Below, one piece after another: positions 54,060-63,171 of a stretch of DNA of 64,000 bases. Position numbers and translations under genes: made by a program. The DNA lies in NCBI GenBank assembly GCA_028583605.1, contig CM053326.1, positions 49,536,159 through 49,600,158 of the forward strand, written 5' to 3'. The notes under the pieces were generated by a model. That model had not been told where the DNA came from. It did no database searches and was given only the letters and a program-made list of their open reading frames with translations. Origin of the DNA: Dastarcus helophoroides (taxonomy: Eukaryota; Arthropoda; Insecta; Coleoptera; Bothrideridae). The first letter of the stretch is position 1. Each line of letters starts with the position of its first letter.

Positions 54060-54291
54060 ATTGAAATACAAACCTTGTCCCCTGAAACAAGAAAGATTAA
54101 AGAACACAACAAAGGTTGCTCTTCGCTAGCCAAACTATCATCTTTAGAGAGATCTCTCTGAAGATGATAGCTTGGCTATGGAAACGCGTTAGAGCAACGT
54201 TCGTTGTATTTTTTAATCTTTCTTGATTTCAGGGGACAAGTTTTGCAGTTCAATTTTTGACGACAACCAAGGACCAGTCCCTTCCACCAAA
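54060..54291 (+). mobile_element. HP1 element, copy K, at the end of the 358-bp array
   Basis: Complete left and right arms, with the extension at the right (GACAACCAAGGACCAGTCCC, TTCCACCAAAAAG). Its start is in register with the tandem units, so one copy probably seeded the array. Confidence 0.82.
54154..54194 (+). ncRNA. Hammerhead-like motif in HP1, copy K
   Basis: Stem I CUCU (54154-54157) with AGAG (54191-54194); CUGAAGA (54158-54164), extra U, GAUAGC, loop UUG, GCUAUG (last base mispaired), GAAA (54181-54184), ACGCGU, U. Same layout as 14850-14890 with a better upper stem II. Confidence 0.5.
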
Positions 54292-54820
54292 AAGAATCCG
54301 TTTATCTTGAAAAATGTTGTTACTAACAAAAAATTGTTCTGGGGTCAATTCGTGTACTCGGCGTTAGTAGATGTGAACAACGTGGATTCGTACAGACAAC
54401 GACAGTAACCAAATCTAAAAATAACAGGAGAGGAAAACGTTTCTTTGAGAAAAAGTCCCCCAGTGAACGGAAATACACTATTTAATATTGAGTTTTTGCT
54501 GCGGATCGGGTGAACGAACTATACAGAGAATCAATGAAATGTAGTCGCTCAATGAACCAAGCGAAGCTTTCACGACAACGCTATGCCTTCGCTCTCTAGC
54601 CACCGACATCTATACTTGCCTGATGCTATTTTAACGCCAACTCGTCCGCCTGCTAGTTTTGTCGACCTATATCTATTTATTGCATGTGTGAAAAGCAAAA
54701 ATTTTGTGTAAGATAAATATTATGCGGGTGGATAAATTATCTAACAGTGTTCGGTTTCGAAATTCACACTTCGTATAGTTCAGCTGTATTTAGCTTGATT
54801 TTAGACTCATAAGTCTCAAA
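54292..54820. other. No gene recognised
   Basis: Includes a slightly GC-richer stretch at 54480-54670. The 61-codon frame 54223-54408 starts inside HP1. Confidence 0.4.
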
Positions 54821-54821
54821 T

Positions 54822-55068
54822 TTTGTGGAACGCACTGGTCCTTTGTGATCTTCAACAATTGAAATACAAATCTTGTCCCCTGAAACCGAAAAAGATTAAA
54901 AAACATAACAAAGGTTGCTCTAACGCGTTTCGATAGTCAATCTATCATCTTCAGAGAGATACTCCCTGAAGATGATAGTTTGTGTTTTCTAGTCTTTCTT
55001 GGTTTCAGGGGACAAGATTCGTATTTCAATTTTTGAAGATAACCAAGGACCAGTCCGTTCCACCAAAA
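54822..55068. mobile_element. HP1 element, copy L, with extensions on both sides
   Basis: Here both ends carry the extension: TTTTGTGGAACGCACTGGTC on the left and CCAGTCCGTTCCACC with poly-A on the right. The left arm is complete with a minus-strand HHR-like motif (stem II GAUAG...CUAUC); the right arm is shortened. No clear target duplication was found. Confidence 0.75.
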
Positions 55069-55195
55069 AAAAGTCGAAAAAAAAAACATTACAAATCCCC
55101 ACTTGAAATTTAGGACTGAGAAAACATCGAAATTTTCTTAAAAAAATTCGAAACATTTTTAAAAACAATCTCATTTCCACTAAAATTTAGATATA
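55069..55195 (-). repeat. Inverted copy of the 42.4-kb HP1 flank
   Basis: The reverse complement matches 42450-42560 closely (TTACAAATCCCCACTTGAAA, AAAACATCGAAATTTTCT), and both lie next to the poly-A end of an HP1 extension. Confidence 0.75.
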
Positions 55196-56310
55196 TGAGC
55201 TTTTAAGGGATAGTTACTGAATCAATCATAAACAACTTGGATTTTTAACTGTTCTGTAAGTTGTGTTGTTGTTGTTGTTGTTTCAACAGAGAAGACTCGC
55301 GCGTTGTAGATGACCCGTTACAGAATAATCAACTTCTAGAGAGGTCAGGAGCGGACACTTCTCTATGAGTCAGAAGAGTCTCGCCCATCAGTTCCTTACA
55401 GTGAGTGCGCTGGCAGTGTCCAGCAATTCCAGAATTATAGCATTAAACGAGTATAGATTTACAATTTAAAAGTGGAAGGGGTGGTTACCCATTCAGCATT
55501 TTACGTTAGCCACAGAATTATACTAATAGTTGGGAAAACTTAAACTGCTCTATTTTTTTAATAAGCACTAGTTCTGGTGGCCAAATTTTTGTTACAGAAA
55601 GCGAAATTAATCTGCTGGTTATGTTTATTTAAATCGTTTCAAACAAATTTACTTTTTTATTCTGTTTATTGAGGTGATACTCAAAGGTACCTACTGATTT
55701 TTTCTAGAGTATTCCTAATGTATATAAGTGAAATCCATATTTAAAAGGCAGATTAGAAGGATAAATAAACAACGAGGCGTTTTGAATTATAATAAATAGC
55801 AACAGAACTTGGACTTCCATGAATGAATTCTTTTATGTATAATATTAAACGATCTTTTACTTTCTAATTTCATTTGCACGGGCGTACAGGCTTCTTTACG
55901 ACATTATTCAACAAACCCACTCGTAGTTTCAACAGAAAGTACTTTGAAATAAAACCATTAAAAAGTATAGAATGTTGCGTATTCTCGATGAATTTGAATT
56001 AAATTATTTAAAAGTGTAACGCTGGATGAACGTCATATCTTAAGCAAGTAGATTGTTACTGTTAAATGCCGAGCGTAATAATTGCTTTTAATTATTACCT
56101 AACGTACTAATTATGTAATGTGTTCCAAAAAAATTAGTATTCATCTTAAATTTTTCTGTAACAGTACAAAATTGGGGATTGTCAAAGAAACTATTTTATA
56201 GAAAATTGAATGACATTGAAAAATGTCATGAATTTATAAACATTCTTTAATTCAAGTAATACCAATTGCGATTTCAGAAAAAATACTTATGTACTTTCTA
56301 CTCCCGGACT
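55196..56310. other. No gene; (GTT)n microsatellite at 55264-55282
   Basis: About six GTT repeats. The rest is AT-rich and unrecognised. Confidence 0.5.
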
Positions 56311-56335
56311 TCGATTTTTGTTAGCTTAAGCTTAC

Positions 56336-59300
56336 TAGGGATATTGATCTGAGATCGATTAATCAAAAAATCGATTTTTTCGAGTCTCAAGGTCGATTTT
56401 TAAATCGATCTCAAATATAGGATCGATCTAATGAATGATTCAAAAATTCTAAGAATCGGATGGATTTACCTTAGGTGCAGGTCACTGTAAATTTGATAAC
56501 ATTTTTTTAAATTTTTTATGTAAATGCATTCATGTCGTTATGTTATCCATTTCCATCTACTAGTAACAGCTTCGTTAATAAGCCAAAAGATGGCAGCATG
56601 AACATTTCTTTTTATTCATTATGTCGTTGACTGAATAGGAAAGATAACTGAGGTGCAGTGTGGCCATATATTTAAAGGTAAAATTCCGTACATACGCAGG
56701 TAAAATTACCATATATTCACAAAAATTACTCTACGTTATTTTATTACCTGTTACCGGTCTTAAAAACTCTTATGTAGTGGTTAAAAACGTCACAGCGTAT
56801 TAATTAAACTTGAAAAAAGTTTATTTACTTTTTTTTAAGTAAAAATTACAAGAGCGTAGAAAGGACATCAATTTGAAAAAAAAATTATCACGGAATGTTG
56901 ACTTTTCCTCCTCTAAATCCCAAGATTAAAGTCAAAATTTCAACTTTAATATCAAAATATCGAAAAAAAGTCGAAATTTGGAGTTTAGAGTCGAAATTTC
57001 TAGAAAAAAGTAGAAATTTCAATTTTTGAATCGAAATATAAACGAAATGTTACCAAGGTGTAGACAGGACATCGATTAAAATAAAATGTTATTTTAAAAA
57101 TTTCGACTTTATTTTCAAACTGCGACTTCTCTTTCAAGTTTTGACTTTTTTCTCAAATTTCGACTCTTTTCTTAAAAATTCGACTTTTTTCTAAACATTT
57201 CGAATTTTTTCTGAAAATTTGAACTTTTTCGAAATGTTACAAAGACGTAGAAAGAAAATCGATTAAAAAAAATGTTATTTTTAGAAATTTCGACTTTTTT
57301 TTCAAATTTCGATTTTGGGCTCGAAATTTCGACTTTTTTTCGAAATTTTTCGACTTTTTTCTCAAATTTCGATTTTTTTCTCGAAATATCGAAATTTTTC
57401 TCAAAACTTCGTTTTTTGTTTCTCAAATTTCGACTTTTTTCTCGAAACTTTGACCTTAATATCGAAGATTCGAAATTTTTCTCGAAATTTCGACTTTGAA
57501 CTCACTTTTAACCTTAATATCGAAATTTCGACTTTTTTGCTCGAAATTTTTCGACTTTTTTTCTTAAATTTCGACTTTTCTTTCAAAATTTCGACTTTTT
57601 TCTCGAAATTTTGACTTTTTTCTCAAATTTCGATTTTTTCTCGAAATATCGAAATTTTTCTCAAAACTTCGTTTTTTGTTTCTCAAATTTCGACTTTTTT
57701 CTCGAAATTTTGATCTTAATATCGAAGTTTCGAAATTTTTCTCGAAATTTCGACTGTGAACTCACTTTTAACCTTAATATCGAAATTTCGACTTTTTTGC
57801 TCGAAATTTCGTCTTTTCTCCCAAATTCGATTTTTTTTCACGAAATTTCGACTTTTTTTTCGAAATATTTCGAAATTTCAACTTTTTTCTCCGAATTTCG
57901 ACGTTTTTCTCAAATTTCGACTTTTTTCTCGAAATTTTAACCTTAATATCGAGATTTCGACATTTTTCTCGAAATTTCAACTTTAAACTCAACATTTCGA
58001 CTTTTTTTCTCAAAATTTCGACCTTTTTCTTAAATTTCGACTTTTTTCTCAAAATTCGACTTTTTCTCGAAATTTCGACTTCTCACTTTGGACATAATAT
58101 CGAAATTTCGACTTTTTGTCTCGAAATTTCGTCTTTTCTCCCAAATTTCGATTTTTCTTTCAAATTTCGACTTTTTTCTCGAAATATTTCGAAATTTCAT
58201 TTTTTTTTCACCAAATTTCGACGATTTTCTCAAATTTCGACTTTTTTCTCGAAATTTCGACTTTAAACTCACTTTGGACTTAATATTGAAATTTCGACTT
58301 TTTGTCTCGAAATTTCGTCTTTTCTCCCAAATTTCGATTTTTTTTTCAAATTTCGACTTTTTTCTCGAAATATTTCGAAATTTCAACTTTTTTCACCAAA
58401 TTTCGACGATTTTCTCAAATTTCGTCTTTTTTCTCGAAATTTCAATTTTAAACTCAACATTTCGACTTTTTTTCTCAAAATTTGGATCTTTTTCTTAAAT
58501 TTCGACTTTTTTCTCAAAATTCGACTTTTTCTGGAAATTATTTTGACTTTGTTCTGATAATTTCAACTTTTTTTAAATGTGACAAAGGCGTAAAAAGGAT
58601 GTCGTATAAAAAAAATGTGAACTTTAGAAATTACGACTTTTTTTTCCCAAACTTCGACTTTAAGCTCGAAATTTCGACATTTTTCTCGAAATTTCGACTT
58701 TTTTCTCGAAATTTCGACTTATTTACCAAATTTCGACTTTTTTTTCTCAAAATTTCGACTTTTTTCTTGAAATTTTGACCTTTTTCGCGAACTTTCGTTT
58801 TTCTTTCTGAAAGTTCAACTTTTTTCTCGAAATTTTGATCTTTATATCGAAATTTCGATATTTTTCTGGCAATTTCGAATCTGAAGTTAAAATTTCGACC
58901 TTTTTTTTTTGAAATTTCTACTTTTTTCTCAAAATTTCGACTTTTTTCTTGAAATCTCAAACTTTTTTTATCAAATTTCGACTTTTTTTCTCGAAATTTC
59001 GTCTTTCCTCCCAAATTTCGATTTTTTTCTCAAATTTTGACTTTTTTCTCGAAATATTTCGAAATTTCAACTTTTTTTTACCAAATTTCGACGTTTTTCT
59101 CAAATTTCGACTTTTTTCTCGAAATTTTAACTTGAAACTCAACATTTCGACTTTTTTTTCTCAACATTTCGACCTTTTTCTTAAATTTCGACCTTTTCCT
59201 CAAAATTTGACTACTTCTGGAAATTATTTTGACTTTGTTCTGAAAATTTCAACTTTTTTTAAATGTTACAAAGGGTTTAAAAAGGATGTCGTATAAAAAA

Positions 59301-61267
59301 AATGTTAGTTTTAGAAATTACGACTTTTTTTCCCAAACTTCGACTTTAAGCTCGAAATTTCGATTTTTTTTCTCGAAATTTCGACTTTTTTATCAAATTT
59401 CGACTTCTTTTTCTCAAAATTTTGACTTTTTTCTTGAAATTTTGACTTTTCGCGAAATTTCGTTTTTCTTTCTCAAATTTCAACTTTTTTCTGGAAATTT
59501 TGACCTTAATATCAAAATTTCGATATTTTTCTGGAAATTTCGGGTCTAAAGTCAAAATTTCGACCTTTTTTTTCGAAATTTCTACTTTTTTTCTCAAAAT
59601 TTCGAGTTTTTTTCTTAAAATCTTCACTTTTTTAACAAATTTCGACTTTTTCTCGAAATTTCAATGTTTTTTCCAAATTTCGACTTTTTTTGCGAAATTT
59701 CGACTTTATCTGAATTTTTTTCTCGAAATTTTGTTTTTTTTCTCAATTTTTGATATTTTTCTCAAATATCGACTATTTTTTTCGATATTTTGACCTTGAC
59801 ATCGAAACTTCGACATTTTTCTCGAAATTTTGACTCTTTTTCTACGAATTTCGACTTCTTTTGTAAATTTTGACTTTCTTCTCGGAATTTCGAACTTATA
59901 AGGTCGAAATTTCGACTTTTTCTTATATTTCGAATTTTTTCTTAAATTTCAACTTTTTTCTCGAAATTTCAACTTTAATTTCGAAATTTCTAAAAAAAAG
60001 ACCAAAATTTGCTAATTAAAAGTAGCAATTATTGGTTGTATCCTACGACCAACTGTCAAGAATGTTGTGAAAGAGGAGTGGTGGGACGTAACTGTCGTCT
60101 GCCTAATTTAACCATAGAGTGTGCTTATTATAGAGCGACTTATTCTCGAAATTTCGAGAAAAATGTTGATATTAAAGTCGAAATTCGAAGATTAAAGTCG
60201 AAATGTCGAGATTAATGCCGCAATTTTAGGAAAAAAGTAGAAGTTTTAAGAAAAAAGTCGAATTTTCGAGAAAAAAGTCGAAATTTCGGGTTTAAATCCG
60301 AAATTCCGGGATTAAAGTCGAATTTTCGAGAAAAAAGTCGAAATTTTGAGTGTAAAGTCGAAATTTCGGGTTTAAATCCGAAATTCCGAGATTAAAGTCG
60401 AAATTTAGAGAAAAAAAGTTGATCGAAATCTCTAAAAATATTTTTTTTAATTAATATCCTTTTTAGGCCTTTGTAAAATGTCGAAATTTCAAAATGTAAT
60501 TTTTTTTAATCAATGCCTTTCTACGCTTTTGTAAAATATGGACTTTGAACTCGAAATTTCGACTTTTTTCTCGAAAATTCTACTTTAACCTTGAAGTGTC
60601 AAGAAAAAAGTCGAAATCTTTGGTAATAAAAAATTGAATTTACTGAACGTACCCTACTGCTAGGTGTTAACATTAAATTGTAAAAGAGTTGGTGCTTAGA
60701 ATATAGTCTTATATTTTAAGGGTTGGTGGGGCTTGACTGTCATCTGCCTAATTGAACCATAGGACAAGAAATTTTGACTTATCTTAAAATTTCGTGAAAA
60801 AAAGTTGAAATTTCGAGATTAAAGTCGAAATTTCGCCTTTATCCATGAAATTTCCTCAAAAAAAGTCGAGATTTGGAAAATAAAGTAGAAAATTCCACTT
60901 TAATCTCGTAATTTCCAATTTAAACTTCATATTTCTAAATATATTTTTATAAATGAATGCCCTTTCTACATCTTCGTAAAAAACCAAAAATAAATAAATA
61001 AAAAACAAAGCAGAAAATAAATATGTATCGGATTTTTCTAATTAGGAATAAATAATTAAAATACAAATATTAGTGTTTAAAATCCAAGAAAAAACTTTCA
61101 AAATTAAACAATTTTTCTTTTATTAGAAATGTTTAAAAATTTCACCAACAAGGCGATTAATCGGAAATCGATCTTTCAGCACCCAATATTATCAGGAATC
61201 GATATTTTTGTTCACGATTCGAATCGATCCAAAAATCGATTATTTTAAAAAGGAATCGACATCCCTA
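56336..61267. mobile_element. Candidate 4.9-kb element with inverted ends enclosing a satellite
   Basis: The left end TAGGGATATTGATC and the complement of the right end, TAGGGATGTCGATT, match at 11 of the first 13 positions. Both are followed inward by AATCGATT-rich sequence (56350-56420; 61150-61255). Outside lie AAGCTTAC (56328-56335) and AAGCTAAC (61269-61276), similar but imperfect and offset by a base. TAGGGAT/CAGGGAT ends are known in hAT elements. No transposase is inside; the interior is almost entirely satellite. Confidence 0.35.
56900..60420. repeat. CGAAATTTCG satellite
   Basis: A 20-22-bp degenerate unit, CGAAATTTCGACTTTTTTCT, repeats over about 3 kb, the purest example of the low-complexity DNA scattered through the window. 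CGAAATTTCG is its own reverse complement. The plus strand is pyrimidine-rich until about 60.0 kb; after about 150 bp of ordinary sequence (60000-60140) it becomes purine-rich (GTCGAAATTTCGAGAAAAAA). Larger units of about 150-250 bp are also duplicated (57240-57600 with 57600-57960; 58090-58250 with 58270-58430; 58560-58900 with 59230-59560). More than twenty overlapping frames on both strands are artefacts of the repeat. Confidence 0.85.
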
Positions 61268-61330
61268 AAAGCTAACGCCTTGACCACAGTTTATATCGTC
61301 GTCCGGGAATGTTTTGCTTTTAGTACTGGA

Positions 61331-61610
61331 TTCTAATGCACAGACCAATAAATAGGTTTGAACATTTATTAGATTCGAAGTTAGAAAACTAAATGCCCAA
61401 TTTCGATCTTGTTAGAACGCGTCAGTTTGGTATATCAAACTCGAATGCTAACAAATGTTCCGACAAGTAAGTATTAAAGAATTCACGGACGTCAGACGTG
61501 TGACTTCCTAGTACTACCACCTATTGGTTCATAGGGAAACTATGGCCATCGCCAAAAATGTCGTATGCAAGTAGAATGCTAGACTACAAATTCATGCAAC
61601 CCTCCAGGTG
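61331..61610 (-). mobile_element. HP2 element crossing the unit junction
   Basis: Flanked by a perfect 10-bp direct repeat TAGTACTGGA (61321-61330, 61611-61620). It starts in mid-unit at TTCTAATGCACAGACC, passes the ribozyme region (decayed: minus-strand CUGACGC, mispaired stem II) and CTAACAAATGTTCCGACAAG, crosses the junction GTCGTATGCAAGTAGAAT, and ends at CCCTCCAGGTG. Compared with the copy at 20449, its ends are circularly permuted. Confidence 0.8.
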
Positions 61611-61620
61611 TAGTACTGGA

Positions 61621-62271
61621 GGTGATTCTTAATTTTCTGAATTATTTATTGTTGTACAGTTTTTATCTCCACAATATCTATCGTCAATATCACGTCAATG
61701 GAATGAAAATGTAACTACAAAGTATTTCTGATGTACAAATACTACTCAAAGATTTTTATGGCATTTGATAACAATAACAGTGACATTCATCTAATATCTG
61801 ATCGATTATTTACTTGCAGCAAGCAACGGTTCAATGTTCGCTTTCAATTTAAAATTATTTAAATAAATAGATGATAGACGATAAAAGCAAAGCCTAACAA
61901 ACTGTTCCTAATTTCTTTGTATTAATTCTTAATTAAACATTTGATTAAATTTGTTTCTAGTAGAAAAAAAAACATTCTTGCTTGTCCAAAAATTATTAGC
62001 GACGTTAAATTTTAAATGTGGGAAGATTTTTTGTATTACCTTATCATAAGAATTTTTAACCGTTTAAACAATTAATCATAAAGAAAAAAAACCCAAAATA
62101 ATCATATTCATATCAGGTTTATGAAGATAAAGCCTTCAAATTTGCGACAAGTTTTAAATTTTAAACTTATTTGAGTGGCGAGTTTGTCCCCTTTTTCACC
62201 CTTTAGAGCAGGGGTCACTAAGCTATGACCAACTCTGGCCCGCCAGTGTCATCAATCCGGACCGCTAAAGC
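61621..62271. other. No gene; possible hAT end at 62213-62255
   Basis: CAGGGGTCACTAAGC followed by CTGGCCCGCC at 62214-62254 resembles hAT-type ends that start CAGGGGTCACC, but no partner end was found. Confidence 0.4.
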
Positions 62272-62281
62272 TAATGATTTA

Positions 62282-62535
62282 TCCATAACTATTAAACTTT
62301 ATTAACGATAAAAACGCAACAAAATTTAAGAATTCCACAAGCTTTTGATAAATATTTGCTAACACCGCACCTGTTATGACCGCCGATGATGCAGTAATGC
62401 GAAACCTGGTCCGGTGTTAGCAAATATTTATCAAAACCTTCTGGAATTTTTAAATTTTGTTGTTTTTATCGTGAATAAAGTTTAATAGTTATGAATATTA
62501 AAGAAGTCCGCGAAGTAAGGGTTGGAAATGTCAAT
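62282..62535 (+). mobile_element. HP5 hairpin element, copy B
   Basis: Flanked by a 10-bp direct repeat with one mismatch (62272-62281 TAATGATTTA; 62536-62545 TAATGACTTA). Arms include CGATAAAAACGCAACAAAAT and its complement. The extension is on the right (TTAAAGAAGTCCGCGAAGTA, AGGGTTGGAAATGTCAAT), in the orientation opposite to copy A. It carries an HHR-like motif. Confidence 0.78.
62379..62415 (+). ncRNA. Hammerhead-like motif in HP5, copy B
   Basis: Stem I ACCG (62379-62382) with CGGU (62412-62415); CCGAUGA (62383-62389), extra U, GCA, GUAA tetraloop, UGC, GAAA (62401-62404), CCUGG, U, cleavage base C (62411). Core identical to copy A; stem I differs by a compensated pair. Confidence 0.6.
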
Positions 62536-62545
62536 TAATGACTTA

Positions 62546-62980
62546 CCGTTGTTAACATTGATGTGATAATCTGGATAAAGAAAAGGTTTTCAACTCAATA
62601 TGTCCATTATTTAAAAAAAAAATCATACTTTTGCCGCCATTATATTTCTTTAACGATTAAAAAAAGGCCCTAGACATAATTTTCATGTAAGTATACTATG
62701 AAAAGATGACCAAAATTCTACGAAAAGGCAAAAATTCTACTACAAAAAATTACACTAAAATAAAAGTTTTACCAAACTTTTCTACCAAACAAACTGAATT
62801 ACTAAGTTTTCCCCTAGACGCCAAAATTTCTACTACATCTTATAGAAATTCTACTAATTTGGCAACACTGACTTTGCTTTCGAAAGAACCACTAGCGCCA
62901 TCTGTTAGCCTCTAGATAGGGTATATTATATTTCCATTTTTGATTAACAGATGTCCGGAAAATTAAACGATTTTGGCCCC
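62546..62980. other. No gene recognised
   Basis: The 69-codon frame at 62706-62915 is Thr/Lys/Ser-rich, built on repeated AATTCTAC words, and not convincing. Confidence 0.45.
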
Positions 62981-63171
62981 TTAAAATGAATACTTATTCA
63001 TTGATTTAGACAGGGCCTTTGGAAATTTATTCTCTAAAGTACGGGTCTCCAATCTTTCCAGTCTTAGGACCATACTGAATGCTTCAATAAGTCCCCAAGG
63101 CTGGAAAGATTGAAGACCCGTGCTTTAAAGGAAAAATTTCCGAAGATCAATAAATTAGTATTCATTTTAAA
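62981..63171. repeat. Hairpin element with arms of about 85 bp
   Basis: TTAAAATGAATAC...CGGGTCTCCAATCTTTCCAG faces its complement, ending GTATTCATTTTAA. The left arm has about 14 extra bases (TAGACAGGGCCTTT). No HHR core or target duplication identified. Confidence 0.75.

Noticed and set aside
57172..59793. About twenty overlapping Phe/Ser- or Lys/Arg-rich reading frames of 60-136 codons on both strands
   Set aside because: They repeat the same ten-residue pattern because the 20-22-bp CGAAATTTCG unit lacks stops in some frames; no domain, no start context, and equal openness on both strands.
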